Source: Cacajao melanocephalus (lineage: Eukaryota > Chordata > Mammalia > Primates > Pitheciidae). From it: 64,000 bases of DNA. This document shows positions 1-23,013 of this stretch, piece by piece. The notes below the pieces were generated by a model. The model made no database searches. It was not told where the DNA came from and saw only the letters and a program-made list of their open reading frames with translations. The stretch's first letter is position 1, and every line of letters starts with the position of its first letter. The DNA lies in contig CAUYLG010066210.1 in assembly GCA_963573385.1 (NCBI GenBank), forward strand, positions 1 to 64,000, written 5' to 3'. A program made the translations under genes and the position numbers.

Positions 1-391
1 CTGTTTCTTAGTTTTCCTTTGGCGGACGCCCCTTCCCCACAGAGCTAGGCCTTCCCGGGTTCAGCTGTGCTTACTGTGAAACTCTCAGTCCTCAGCGCTT
101 CCAATTGCTGTTCTCCTTGTGGGGATGGGACCAGCCAAGCCTGACTCAAAGGTCACCCAGTCACGTATACTCCGCACTGAGAAGTGCTGCGCCGCGCTGG
201 GGCGCCGGCAAAACAGCTGCGCCGGCCAAAAGAGTCGCGCTGTTGACCCGCGTGGCTCCTCTGCCGGGAATCTCCCAGTTTGTGGGCAACAGAAATTCGT
301 CTGAAATTGCGGCGTCCACTCGCTCTCTGCGCTTTCACTGGGAGCTACAATCCTGAGCTGTTGTTAATCGACCATCTTGGATCTCTCCTCC
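1..391 (-). mobile_element. L1 5'UTR-like segment, antisense, runs off the left edge
   Basis: GC-rich stretch. Read on the minus strand it begins near 391 with the GGAG...CCAAGATGG motif typical of primate L1 5' ends and continues leftward as a 5'UTR-like sequence. It abuts a second antisense L1 that is broken in ORF2 at about 392, so this copy may have inserted into that one. The subfamily is not determined and the L1 assignment is tentative. Confidence 0.5.
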
Positions 392-3300
392 CCTCTTTGT
401 CTCTTTTAAGTGCTGTTGCTTTAAAGTGTGTATTGTCTGATGTAAGAATAGCTACCCTTACTCACTTTTGGTGTCCATTTGCATGAAACGCTTTGTCCAT
501 CCCTTTACTTTTAAGTTTATGTGAGTCTTTATGAGTCTCCTGAAGGCAGCAGATGGTTGGTGAGTTCTTTTTTTCTTTCTTTTTATTTTCTTCTTTTGAG
601 ATAGAGTTTCCCTCTTATCACCCAGGCTGGAGTGCAATAGCACCATCTTAGCTCACTGCAACTTTGCCTCCTGAGCTCAAACAATTCTCCTGCCTCAACC
701 TCCTGAGTAGCTGAGATTACAGGCGTGCACCACCACACCTGGCTAATTTTGTATTTTTAGTAGAGATGGGTTTTCACTATGTTGACCAGGCTGGTCTTGA
801 ACTCCTGACCTCAGGTGATCTACCTGTCTTGGCTTCCCAAAGTGCTGGGATTAGAGGCACGAGCCACTGCGCCTGACTGGTGAGTTCTTACCCATTCTGC
901 AGTTCTGTATCTTTTAAGTAGGGCATTTAGGCCATTTAGATTCAATGATAGTATTGAGATGTGAGGTACCATTGCTTTCATCATGCTATTTGTTGCCTGT
1001 GTACCTTGGTTTTTTTGTTTTTTGTTTTTGCTTCTTAAATTGTATTTTTGTTTTATAGGTCCTGTGTGATTTATGCTTTAAAGAGGTTCTGTTTTGATGT
1101 GTTTCCAGGATTTGTTTCAAGATTTAGAGCTCCTTTTAGCAGTTCTTGTAGTGGTGGCTTGGTAGTGGCGAATTCTCTCAGCATTTATTTGTCTGAAAAA
1201 GACTGTATCTTTCCTTTATATATGATGCTTAGTTTCACTAGATATAAAATTCCTGGCTGATAATTGTTTTGTTTGAGGAGGCGGAAGATAGGATCCCGAT
1301 TCCTTCTAGCTTGTAGGGTTTCTGGTGAGAAATCTGCTGTTAATCTGATAGGTTTTCCTTTATAGGTTACCTGGTGCTTTTGTCTCACAGCTCTTAAGAT
1401 GCTCTCCTTCATCTTAACTTTAGATAACCTGATGACAGTGTGCCTAGGCAATGATCTTTTTGCGATGAATTTCCCAGGTGTTCTTTGTGCTTCTTGTATT
1501 TGGATGTCTAGGTCTCTAGCAAGGCCGGGGAAGTTTTCCTTGATTATTCCCCCAAATATGTTTTCCATACTTTTAGATTTCTCTTCTTTCTAAGGAACAC
1601 TAATTATTCTTAGGTCTGGTTGACTTCTAAGCCTCCCAGACCTCTTGGAGGCTTTGTTCATATTTTCTTATTCTTTTTTCTTTGTCTTTGTTGGATTGGG
1701 TTAATTCAAAGACCTTGTCTTCTAGCTCTGAATTTCTTTCTTCTACTTGTTCAATTCTATTGCTGAGACTTCCCAGAGTATTTTGCATTTCTCTAAGTGT
1801 GTCCAGTGTTTCCTGAAGGTTTTCTTGTTTTAAGCTATTTCCTTGAATATTTCTCCCTTCACTTCTTTTATCATTTTTTGGATTTCCTTGCATTGGGCTT
1901 CACCTTTCTCTGGTGCCTCCCTGATTAGCTTAATAACTAAACTCCTGAATTCTTTTTCAGGTGAATCAGGGATTTCTTCTTGGTTTGGATCCACTGCTGG
2001 TGAGCTAGTGTGATTTTAGGGGGATGTTAAAGAGTCTTGTTTTGTCATATTACTAGAATTGGTTTTCTGGTTCTTTCTCATTTGGGTAGGCTCTGTCAGA
2101 GGGAAGGTCTAGGGCTGAAGGCTGTTGTTCAGATTCTTTTGTCCCACAGGGTGTTCCCTCGATGTAGTACTCTTCCCCTTTTCCTATGGATGTGGCTTCC
2201 TATGGGCCAAACTGCAGTGATTGTTATTTCTCTTCTGGGTCTAGCCACCCAAGTCTACCTGGCTCCAGGCTGGTACTAGGGGTCGTCTGCACAGACTTTT
2301 GTGATGTGAACTGTCTGTAGATATCAGCACCTGTTCCAATGGAGGTGGCAGTGGGGTGAAATGGACTCTGTGAGGGTTCTTAGCTTTGGTGGTTTAATGT
2401 TTTATTTTTGTGCTGGTGGGCCTCCTGCAAGGAGGTGACACTTTCCAGACAGTATCAGCTGTAGTAGTGTGGAGAGGAACCAGTGGTGGGCAGGGCCCTA
2501 GAACTCCCAAGAATATATGCCCTTTGTCTTCAGCTACCAGGGTGAATAGGGAAGGCCCATCAGGTGGGGGCAGGGCTAGGCATATCTGAGCTCAGACTCT
2601 CTCTGGGTGGGTCTGTCTGCAGCTGCTGTGGAGGATGGGGGTAGGATTCCTAGGTCACTGGAGTTGTGTACCTGGGAGGATTATGGCTGCTTCTGCTGAG
2701 TCATGCAAGTTGTCAGGGAAGTGGGGGAAAGCCACAGTCACAGGCCTCACACAGCTCCCACACAATCCAAAGAGCCTGTCTCACTCTCACCTTGCCCCCT
2801 CTAACAGCCCCAAGTCTGTTTCCAGGCAGTGGGTGAGCAGGGCTTGAAAACTTGCCCCAGGCTACCTGCTTCCCAGCTGTGAAAGAACAGGGCTTTAGTT
2901 CTTTTCCCACCTGTGGAGTCTACAAACCGGATCGCTGCCCTCCCCCAGGTTCTGGCCTAGAGGCTTCTTGCTCAATTCAACTTTTTACCAACTTCAGTTG
3001 GAGACTTCCTTCTCCCTATGGCGTTCCCCACCCCCCCGCCCCATGCCTCTGGCTGCCCTCCCAAAGGGTTCCTTTGGTGCCAGGCAGAAATGGCCTGCTT
3101 GGGGACCCAGCAAGCTCTTAAGGCCTTTCCCACTGCTTCCTCTTCCCCTGTGTTTCACTCAGCTCTCTAAATTGACTCAGCTCCAGGTGAGGTCAGAAAC
3201 TTCTCTTGCAAACTAGACCTTCATTTTCTTCAGTGCGGTTGTGTGTTCGGGAGAGGAGGGTCTCCCTTTCCCACTTCCGTAGTTTGGGTATTCACAGTAT

Positions 3301-3496
3301 TTGGGGTGTCTCCTGGCTCCTGCAGGAGCAGTCCACTTCCTTCAGAGGGTCTGTGGGTGCTCTCGGGATTCCTGATTTATTCTTGCAGTCATTCTGGAGT
3401 TAAGATTCATCATGTGAGCCTCCACACACTGCTCTGTCAGTCCTAGTTGGAGCTGCAATCTAGTCCTGCCTCCTGTCCACCATGACGATTGCCCCA
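392..3496 (-). mobile_element. L1 (primate L1P type), antisense: 5'UTR, ORF1 and start of ORF2
   Basis: Read on the minus strand, the element begins near 3496 and has a 5'UTR of about 1.6 kb. ORF1 is decayed: the coiled-coil part is at 1893-1627, rich in heptad E/L/Q residues, and the C-terminal RNA-binding part is at 1568-1185, with the motif ENIFGGIIKENFPGL and then LARDLDIQIQEAQRTPGKF. The inter-ORF spacer and the N-terminal ORF2 sequence (about 1000-392) follow, split by an Alu. ORF1 is interrupted by a frame break at about 1600, so no functional protein is expected. Confidence 0.85.
570..877 (-). mobile_element. Alu inserted in the L1 ORF2 region
   Basis: Complete antisense Alu with a poly-T head, flanked by the perfect 12-bp direct repeat TGGTGAGTTCTT at 558-569 and 878-889. 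This target-site duplication shows it landed in the older L1. Confidence 0.95.
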
Positions 3497-3681
3497 GTTG
3501 TTTTTAAATTAAAAAATTAATATGTTCTGCAGGGCTTGGGTGGAAAGAAAAAAAAATTTTTTAAGTATATTTCAGTTGAGTGGTTGATCCAACTTGTGTT
3601 GACAAAGAGACCATAGGCTTCAGACATCTGAATTCTATAGGCTTTATCATAAGCATTGTCAACTGTGGCTGCTTATTAGAA

Positions 3682-3767
3682 TTTCCTTCCTTCCTTCCTC
3701 CTTTCTTCCTTTTCTTTTCTTTTCTTTTCCTTTCCTTTCCTTTTCTTTTCTTTTCTTTTCTTTCTTT
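3682..3767. repeat. TTCC/TTTTC pyrimidine-rich simple repeat
   Basis: Runs of TTCC followed by TTTTC units directly upstream of an antisense Alu. This is the expanded and mutated A-tail of that Alu on the other strand. Confidence 0.85.
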
Positions 3768-4345
<578 letters not shown>

Positions 4346-6020
4346 CTGATTTACTTTATAAAAAATCAAATCTAGTCTGTTATATCCATGAAGAACAGTA
4401 TTTTTGTTTAATTATAGTGAATTAGCTTTAGTCTCATTAAAAGGTATACACTGCTTCAAAAATTATCAGGTTGCTCTGCCTATGGAGTAGCCATTCTTTT
4501 ATTCCTTTACTTTCTTGATAAACTTGCTTTCACTTTATAGATTCACCTAAAATTTTAAAAAATCAAATACACACATCATCATAACAGTGTTCTTTTAAAT
4601 TGGTGCTAGTCTATTGATTCTGCTAAAATTTAATAGAATTTGAGGTATTGTTCTTCAAATGCATTCATAGGCTGCACTATAATTTTCAATTCATAGGCCT
4701 TGGACTTTAGAAACAGCTGTTTACTACAAAAGCTACTAGTAACATTTTATTTTTCTAAAAGACTGAAAGAAAACTGCTTGGTGAAGTCCACTCTGTATAT
4801 GCAGCCAGAGTGATCTTTCTGAAATATAAATATGAGTATGCCATTTTGTATCTTAAAAAACTTTGATGATTTTCCATCACCTTAGGTAAAAGCAAAAAAA
4901 CCATAACATGGCCTACAGGTTTCTTCATGATCGAGTTCTTCCCTGCCTCTCTGATCTCATCTTACCATTCCCTGACTTGCTTTTGCCACACTCGAGATAT
5001 TATACTTTTTCAAATGTACCATATCCCTTTTGACTCCAGGTTTTAGCACGTTGCTCTGCCTGGAATGCTCAGGCTGTCTTCACCCTGTTATCTTGAACCG
5101 TCCTCACATCTGCTGAAATGCCATTTCCTTAGAGATGCATTCACTCTCCTCTGAGTGTGAGTCAATAGCTTTTCCACAATGCTAGAGATTTGAGTAGCCA
5201 TGCATCTCTCGTTCCCGAATACCACTTTCTCTCTAATGCTAATGTCCAGATCTGTCTGTTTCAGATGTAGAAGTCCCTGCTGTAAACATTTCTGGTTCTG
5301 GAACACCTTCCTACAAAATTTGAGACTTGTTCTTTCTATCTTAGTCCCCATCACAGCCATTACATCATTCTGGTGAGAGGTGGATCTTCTCATAAAAATG
5401 TCCCAGTTCTTTTCCTGTCCTGGCCTCCCATTTTATCAAGCCCTGCTACCTTGCTATTCAAGGTGATCATCTATTCCATTCCTACCCATCGTGTGATCTC
5501 TGATCATAATCTATAGTTTTTGAAGTCATTCATCGAAGTCTTCCACATTAACTTATTTACTATTCATTATCCACAGAGTGCCAACGGAGTCCTAGAAGAA
5601 TACTTCCAGTGCCATATCTCCTACAGGCAACACTGAATTCATAAATGACAGCTCACTGCCCTGTCATAGCAACTGTGATTTCTCCTCACATGAAAGCCCT
5701 GTAAATGCTTTTCCATGCAAAACCATATCAAAAATCACAGAAAATTTCAGAGTGTAAATCCACAACTTTTCTTTCTAAGTTTCATTCTAGTTTGCGTAAA
5801 GGATGATCAAAAAGTTTGATTGGATTGAACATTCTTTTAAAAAATCCCTGCAATTTTATACCTTAATCACAGAGAATAAGATGAACATTTGTTTACCCCT
5901 AAAACTTGTAAATCCCACAAAAAGCTGCATTTCAGCATATAGTAAAAATAACATTAGTATTGTCCTTATTTATAGTCACAATCCCAATGTATTTCTTTGA
6001 CTTCTTTTTCTTTTTTAATG
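4346..6020 (+). repeat. L2-like old LINE fragment and unannotated DNA
   Basis: About 4830-5170 resembles the L2 3' region (a TTTTCCATCACCTTAGG-like stretch, then CATGGCCTACAGG and CTGCCTGGAATGCTC). The remainder up to 6020 is AT-rich. I see no exon signals or known repeats there. Confidence 0.45.
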
Positions 6021-6036
6021 AAAAAGGGTTGGCATA

Positions 6037-9000
6037 GATACAGCCAACTGAACTTCAATAAAGCAAACAAAAACATAAAGTGGGGAAAGGTCACCCTATG
6101 CAACAAATGGTGCTGAGATAATTGGCGAGTCACATGTAGAAAAATGAAACTGGATCCTCATCTCTCACCTTATACAAAAATAACTCAAGATGATCAAGGA
6201 CTTAAATCTAAGACCTGAAACCATAACAATCCTGGAAGATAACATGGGAAAAACCCTTCTAGACATTGGCTTAGGAGAAGACTTCATGACCAAGAACCCA
6301 AAAGCAAATGCAAAAAAAAACAGTGATAAACACATTCAGTGAGAAAGGGGGGCAGTAGAGCAGGTCCCTGAGTACTAACAGTCAAGGACGGTTTGCTCAG
6401 TCAGGTTTTAGGCTGGAGAGAAGATGAGTGAAAACAGACAGGGGTGCCAGCCAGCCTGCGGGGGCCAGTGGAGATACTCGGAATATAAGTCATCAGTCAG
6501 ACACCCTTCCTGTGCCCTCTGGCCAGATGAGAGGCCAGGTCCTCCTAGATCAGAGCATCCATACCTAGCTGTTGGAGATGATGCTGCACTTGCACTTGAT
6601 GCAGCTGACGAGCACAAGCACACACAGGCCATCTATGAGCAGGAAGCCCTTCTGGGTCACTTAATGTGCCAGATGATCAGCCCCCCTACAGTCTAGGGCC
6701 ATGAATGGCCTGGAGGTCCAAGTGCCTCTTCCTTCCCAGGACTCTAGGGGCAATGTCAGATATGGACAGGGGGCCCAATTGTTGGGGCAGTCTGATCCAG
6801 TTTCCCCAACTGAGTGATTATGAAGCTGTCTTTGTCAGCCATGACCTATCCAACTGTGGGATTAACATCTCTATCTTCTATCAGTCGAGCTTCCAGGACT
6901 ATAATGCCTATCAAAAAGACAGCTATCATAAGGACAAGAACACCTTGGGCTTCATTAACCTTGGCACCAGTGAGAACAAGCTCTGCATTAATCTGACGAC
7001 TGAAAGATTGCAAGAAAGTGACATGAACTGCATTGAGACGCCTTGCTACAGTACCCTGATTGGAGAGGGCAGCCATTCCTGCAAGAGGACGTGGCCCAGT
7101 TCCTGACCTGCTACTGCAAGGCACCTGGCTGACTTGATCCAGAAAAATGTGGTTGTTCTAAATGGCTGCTGCTCTGTCTTCTTGCCCTCGCCATCGTTCT
7201 ATCTGATCCAGGCGAGGCCTTACTGGTCCCTGCCCCCTTCTATAGTGGCTCTGACTTTAGCTCCTGCCTGTACATGAATGTTGAGTTGATTCCTGTCCAC
7301 CTGGAGAGTGAGATCACTGTTACAAACACCCATCCTTTCCAGCTCACTGTGAACACGTTAGAGGAAGCCCTGCTTGAAGCTAGGCTTGAACAGAAAAACG
7401 TCCAAGGCCTTGTGCTAATCAACCTTCAGAATCCTGTGGGTGACATCTACTCTCCAAACTTGCTGATGGAATACCTGGAATTTGCCAAGAGGTATCCCCT
7501 ACATGTGATCATAGATGAGATTTACATGCTCTCTGTGTTTGATGAATCCATCACATTCCACAGTGTCCTGAGCACGAAAATTTTGCCTGATCACAATAGG
7601 ACCCATGTGATCTGGGACGCCAGTAAGGATTTTGGCATCTCTGGCTTCCTCTTTGGGGCTCTGTACACCCACAACAGGAGGTGGCCTCTGCTGTGAGCAC
7701 CTTCATCTACCTTCATAGCATATCTGGCATCGCCCAGCACAAGCTGTGTCAACTGCTGCAGAACACAGAATGGGTTGACAAAGTATACCTGCCCACCAAT
7801 CGCTACCAGCTCTGGGAAGCTCACAAGTTCATCACTGCCAAGCTGAAGGCGTTGGGGATCCCCTTCCACAACTGCAGCTCTGGCCTCTATGTCTGGATCA
7901 ACTTGAAAAAGTACCTGGATCCCTGTACATCTGAAGAAGAACAGCGCCTCTCACAAGCTGCTGTTATCCCATGGCAAAGCCTACATGCATAAGGAGTCAG
8001 GCCAGTTCCACCTCATCTTTGCAGATGAGCTCCCCCCGATAAAACTGGCCATGCATCAGTTCTGTAATGTGCTACAGGAGCAGAAGCAGGCTTTGATAGT
8101 GAAGCAGTTGGAGGATGTGTTGAGGGAGTAGATCGTCTGCCTCCCAACCAGCAACTCCAGCGTGTCACTTGCTCAGGGACACCCTAATGTCAGCCTCTGG
8201 TTCAGAAGGCTGGGGTGTCTTTGTGTCAGTGCTGCAACTGAGAAAATGGTGGGCTCCTCCAGAAAGATCTCATCTAACCCAGTCATCACCCTCCTTAAGC
8301 TGGGTGCCTGCCGTCTTTGGAAGCTTTGCATCTTTTTAGTCTTTGTTAGCCCACAGTATATGCAAAATGTTTTTACTGGGGTTGGGGTGGGAAGGCCTGG
8401 AGGCACCAAGAGAAATAAAAGAAGCTCTCTGGGCCCCTATTTAGATAGATTATTTTTATATTCAATATCTAATAAATTCTATATTTTCTTTCCAAAAAAT
8501 TGATAAATAGATGGAACTTAAACTAAAAAGTTTCTGCGCAGCAAAAGAAATAATCAGCAAAGTAAACGGAAAACCTACAGAGTGGGAGGAGATCTTCATA
8601 CTCTGTACATCTGACAAAGGACTAATATCCAGAATCTACAAGGAATTCAAACAAATTAACAAGAAAAAAACCAATCCCATCAAAAAGTGGGCTAAGGACA
8701 TGAATAGACAATTCTCAAAAGAAGACATGCAAATGTCCAACAAACACATGAAAAAATGCTCAACATCACTAATGATCAGGGAAATGCAAATCACAACCAC
8801 AATGTGATGCCCGTCAATCAATGAGTAGATAAAGAAATTGTGATATATATACCACAGAATACTATTCAGCCATAAAAAGGAATGAAATAATGGCATTCAC
8901 AGCAACCTGAATGGAATTGGAGACCATTATTCCAAGTGAAGTAACTCAGGAATGGAAAACCAAACATCGTATGTTCTCACTCATACGTAGGAGCTAAGCT

Positions 9001-9222
9001 ATGAGGACACAAAGGCATAAAAATGATACTATGGACTGTGGGGGCTTGGGGAAAGGGTGGGAGGGGGTGAGAGATAAAAGTCTACATATTGGGTATAGTT
9101 GCACACTGCTTGGGTGATGAGTACACCAAAATCTCACAAATCACCACTAAAGAACTTATTCATGTAACCAAACACCATCTGTTCCCCAAAAACCTATGGA
9201 AATAAAAAAATAAAGAAAAAAT
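6037..9222 (+). mobile_element. L1, sense, 5'-truncated, split by a processed pseudogene
   Basis: 6037-6330 and 8501-9222 together read as the 3' part of L1 ORF2 and the L1 3'UTR, ending in an A-rich tail. The 9-bp repeat GTTGGCATA at 6028-6036 and 9223-9231 is the target-site duplication of the L1. The ACCSL retrocopy occupies 6331-8500. An internal deletion removes part of ORF2 near 8805. The element has no coding capacity. Confidence 0.9.
6331..8500 (+). pseudogene. ACCSL: Processed pseudogene of ACCSL (ACC synthase-like)
   Basis: This is an intronless, decayed copy of a PLP-dependent fold-type I aminotransferase-family gene. The pseudo-CDS runs from ATG 6424 to a TAG at 8129-8131, broken into frames 6424-6696, 6705-7106, 7274-7696 and 7681-7992 by stops and indels. 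Recognisable blocks are FYQSSFQDYNAYQKD, LGFINLGTSENKLC, VVLNGCCSV and YLEFAKRYPLHVIIDEIYML, plus the PLP-lysine motif SKDFGISG at about 7621-7645. The residue after SGF, where ACC synthases keep an arginine (GFRFG-type), reads leucine. A 3'UTR with AATAAA-type signals (8412-8420, 8471) and a short A-rich end follow. The copy lies inside an L1, flanked by TGATAAA at 6324-6330 and 8501-8507. The blocks fit ACCSL better than its paralogue ACCS. Family identity is firm; the parent is assigned from memory. Confidence 0.88.
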
Positions 9223-9234
9223 GTTGGCATAAGA

Positions 9235-11112
<1,878 letters not shown>

Positions 11113-11385
11113 GCTGAGCACGGTGGCTCATGCCTGTAATCCCAGCACTTTGGGAGGTCAAGGTGAGAGGATCACTTGAATCCAGGAGTTCGAGACCAGA
11201 CTGGCTAATATGGCAAAACCCCATGTCTACTAAAAATATAAAAATTAGCCAAGCATGGGGCGCATGCCTGTCATCGCAGCTACCTGGGAAGCTGAGGCAT
11301 GCGAATCACTTGAACCAGGGAGGCAGAGTTGCAGTGAGCTGAGATTGCGCCACTGCACTCCAGCCTGGGTGACAGATCAAGACTC
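11113..11385 (+). mobile_element. Alu, sense
   Basis: Starts GCTGAGCACGGTGGCTCA and ends in an A-rich tail that has expanded into a purine repeat. A short TCATGTCA repeat flanks the whole unit (11104 and 11458 regions). Confidence 0.92.
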
Positions 11386-11453
11386 TGTCAAAAAGAAAGA
11401 AAGGAAGAAGGAAAGAAGGACGGACGGAGGGAGAGAGGGAGGAAGGAAGGAAG
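11386..11453. repeat. GAAA/GGAA purine-rich simple repeat
   Basis: A chain of GAAA, GGAA, GGAC and GGAG units derived from the A-tail of the Alu before it. Confidence 0.88.
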
Positions 11454-11930
11454 ACACTCATGTCATCACATGCAAATCAAAGCACTCATTATACTCCATT
11501 CAGTGGTGCTGCTTTGCTTGCCTAGCTCTCAGCAGTTCTCTCATGCCCTCTACGGAGGACATGACTTCCTCCAAAATAAACCAAGGACTCCATTTAGGTA
11601 GGCTTCGGTTATAGCTCTTTGCCCTCAGCTCTACACACGGGAGCACAGGGTCAATATATATTCCACTGTTGCTTTGTTGCACACTTAGAAACACTGCACT
11701 TTCTTTCCTTGGGTATCTCCCTCCTTCAAGAGTTGGGCTCCTTCTTTTCAATTCTAGAAATACAGAAGATTTATTCCATGCTATTTCTCTGATAATAAAG
11801 CATGATAGACTCAGGCTTTCGGTATACACAGAGTCTGTTTCACATTATCTTCTGTTCCTGGGTTTGACAGCTTCTCTTTATCCCGTTAAAACAAAAGCCT
11901 GGTATCTCTGAAAGAAAGAGGATAGGTTTC
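11454..11930. other. Unannotated non-repeat-looking stretch
   Basis: About 480 bases with no repeat that I recognise. Short open frames exist on both strands (11500-11829 minus, 11669-11911 plus), but neither has splice-site, homology or composition support. It lies upstream of the CAGE1 exons and is presumably CAGE1 intron. Confidence 0.4.
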
Positions 11931-12236
<306 letters not shown>

Positions 12237-12368
12237 AAGAGTATAGGTTTCAAAATGACAACCTGCAAGTTATATTCTGGGGCCTGTGTGTTTTGTCCAT
12301 ATAATATTTAAAATATTTTTGAAATTAATTGCCAAAATTGAAAAGGGAAGCTATTTTGTAAAAATCTA

Positions 12369-12700
<332 letters not shown>

Positions 12701-12934
12701 ACTAAATAAAACAAGAAGATCTGATATCATGGTTGCAGCATTCTCACATGGCAATATTTGGCAAGAGCTAAGTAGCAACTTCTTTTAGGCCGGGAGTAGG
12801 GGTATATGCTCTTTGGTTTGTCCGAATCACCATTCAGCTGGCTTCACTCATTTCACATACCTCACTGACCCTTCTATAGGCATTTGAGTTTAGACCTCTG
12901 CAGTAGAATTTCATCTCCTCTCAGGGTCTGTTTA

Positions 12935-13425
12935 TCCTCTACAGTAGGCTAAGGAATGGCCCCAAAGATATCCAAGTCCTAATCACTAGAACCTGTGACT
13001 GTTACCTTGTGTAGCAAAAGAGCCTTGCAGATGTGATTACATCCTGAGTTGTGGAGATTATTCTGGATTACCTGAGTGGGCCCTAAATGCAATCACAGGG
13101 GTCTTTGTAAGAGGAGGGGTCAGGGAGAGAGTTGATGACAGAAGATGAGGAGTCAACCTGACAGTGGAAACTGGGAGAAAAGGTGGTGTGATGTGGGGCT
13201 GTGAGCCCCCTCAGGAATGAGGACGGCCCCCGGATGCTGGATGAGGCCAGGCAAAGGATTCTCCCAAGCTTCCAGAGGCTGCACATCCCTGCCAACACCT
13301 TGATTTCAGTCTGATGAAGCTGATTTTGGACTTCTGACCTCCAGAAGAAAATAAACGTGGTGTTTTAAGCCACAGAATTTGTGTTGATTTGTTGCAGCAG
13401 CCACAGGAAGCTCATACAATCTCCC
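12935..13425 (+). mobile_element. MaLR/MLT-type solo LTR-like repeat
   Basis: The stretch running from GGCCCCAAAGATATCC through CTTGCAGATGTGATTA, GACTTCTGACCTCCAG and TTTTAAGCCACAGAATTTG to GAAGCTCATACAA follows the layout of old mammalian LTR-type repeats. Identification as MLT/MaLR type is from memory of consensus features and the subfamily is open. Confidence 0.55.
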
Positions 13426-13507
13426 TGGATGGAAAAATGGGTTTGTGATGGTCCTGTAACGCTATCACACATTTTCCCATGTTAAGCTGTTCCTAGCTCA
13501 GGGTTTT

Positions 13508-13803
<296 letters not shown>

Positions 13804-14157
13804 CAGGAGTTTTGTTTTTAACATGTTACCCCCAGGATCATGTTGGATCTACTCATACAGAGGGATCAGTATGAGTAAACCACTATGCAAGCAAATGGGA
13901 GAATATTTGAATGCTGCTTTATATCTGCTACTGTCTACTTTCCTTCTTCACCACTGGAACCTGTGAAGGGAAAAACTGATAAAATAATTTTGAGTTGCTA
14001 GGAAAGAATCCCAAGTTTCTATATGGTTAGGTGGTTAGATACTATATAGATAATTAGATTACCTATTTTTATCTACTGGAATCCTCCAGTGAATCTACAA
14101 AATATTGGTCTAGGAAAATCAGTTTTAGTCATAAAATTCAATTGTTTCTTCTTTCAG

Positions 14158-21093
<6,936 letters not shown>

Positions 21094-21511
21094 ACAAGCC
21101 TGAAGATTCTTGAGTAATCATTTTTGTCAACCACTCCAGAAGAGTCATTACTACATATGCTAGCCAAATCAATTCATGCAGATAATATATTAAAATCTGT
21201 ATAAACAGTGAAGTCTTACATTCCAAAAAATGTGATTAATTTAATTCTAATTTCTTCCTGTGAATAATCAAATATATTCTATTAAACATAAACAGAAAAA
21301 TACAGTGACTTTTTTTTCAAATATTCTCACAGAATACCACTCCCATATTATCAGGCCTTTAATGACACATAAAATAGTCATGGATTTCACTTCAACTTTT
21401 TATTTCCCCTGCAGGATATCCTTTTTCTGTCCAGGCAGGCAGACTCTTCATAATACCAACCAAATTTTAAAAGACACCAACTCTGAAATCCTTTGGAATT
21501 AAAACCCAGGT

Positions 21512-21765
21512 AAAAGAGCCTGGGCAACATAGGAAGACCTCATCTCTACTAAAACTCAAAAACATTAGCCAGGCATGCTGGCAAGCACTTGTCCCAGCTT
21601 ACTGGGTGGCAGGGGAGGGAAGTGTGGTGGGGGGTAGGGGAGATGAACAGGAGGTTGCTAAGGCAGGAGGATGGCCTGAGCCCAGGAGGAGGCCACAGTG
21701 AGCCCTGATCACACCACTACACACTAGTCTAAACAACAGAGTGAAACCCTGTCTCAAAACAAACA
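21512..21765 (+). mobile_element. Degenerate Alu, sense
   Basis: GAGCCTGGGCAACATAGG...CATCTCTACTAAAA...AGCCAGGCATGCTGG...GTCTCAAAACAAACAAAC. It is rearranged and carries a G-rich insertion at 21605-21645. Confidence 0.75.
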
Positions 21766-21994
21766 AACAGGAAAACCTGGATGAAAGGAAAGACTGGTCT
21801 CTTAAGACCTAACCCTTATAATTTCCACTTTAACACAGTTTAGAGGATTTAGTTCTGAATTTAAACAAAGGAGCCAGAGATAGCTGATTTTGTGAGATGC
21901 ACCAGAAAAATAAATGCGTATAACATACATATTATCCTTTTGATAAGTCCCAGAACTAGACTGGTGGTATAGCTATTGACCAAAATATGCCTTA

Positions 21995-22345
<351 letters not shown>

Positions 22346-22599
22346 TTAAAAAGAGATATTATTATTAGTTTCATGGGATCTTCTAGGGAAAATTAAAACA
22401 TGACAGGAGAAGGATGGCTAATGCAGCCTTGGACATCTGCACCCAAATGTGATGAAACAGGTAGAAAGGAAGCACCAACACATTGTCTATGGGCAGAACT
22501 GTGTGCATGAGTGTTGTGTGCAATGTGGGGTTTTACCTAGAGGTTGTCTCTGAATGAATGTGCCTGCCTTGGTGTGTGGCTCAAGGATGCAGAGTTTAA

Positions 22600-23000
22600 G
22601 CCAATCTTTCTTTCAATAAACATTTAATGACTTACAGTAAGCACAGTGACAGGCTCTGTGTCAGATGCCAAGGATACAAAGAAAAATAAGGGACGATCCC
22701 AAGGAGGTGATAAATAAGTAGAGTATTCTAGAACAGAGTAAGATGTAACAGTGAGAGGAAACGGCCCTGGACTATGTGAGAAAACCTCGGGGAAGGGTTT
22801 ACAGAAATGATGGCACCTGAGCCAGATCTTCACAGCTGACGAGTTATCCCAAGACACAGCAGGAAAGCAAGAGCACATTCGGAGCATGGAAGCCGGAGAT
22901 GCCGGTTACACTCCCTGAAGCGCAGTTAGTGTCCAAAACTGAAGCTCCTCAGAGGGTCAGAGAGGAAGACGATCATGAGGAGCAGTCTGTGCTGTGCTAA
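22600..23000 (-). mobile_element. L2-like LINE fragment, antisense
   Basis: CAATAAACATTTAATGACTTACAGTAAGCACAGTGACAGG resembles the reverse complement of the L2 3' end. Similar old sequence continues after the next Alu to about 23850. Confidence 0.5.
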
Positions 23001-23013
23001 GAAATCTGAACTT

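Noticed and set aside
7274..7992. Possible functional aminotransferase gene
   Set aside because: The longest frames (140 and 103 codons) are pieces of one frame-shifted, intronless copy with stops and a lost key arginine. A processed pseudogene explains it.
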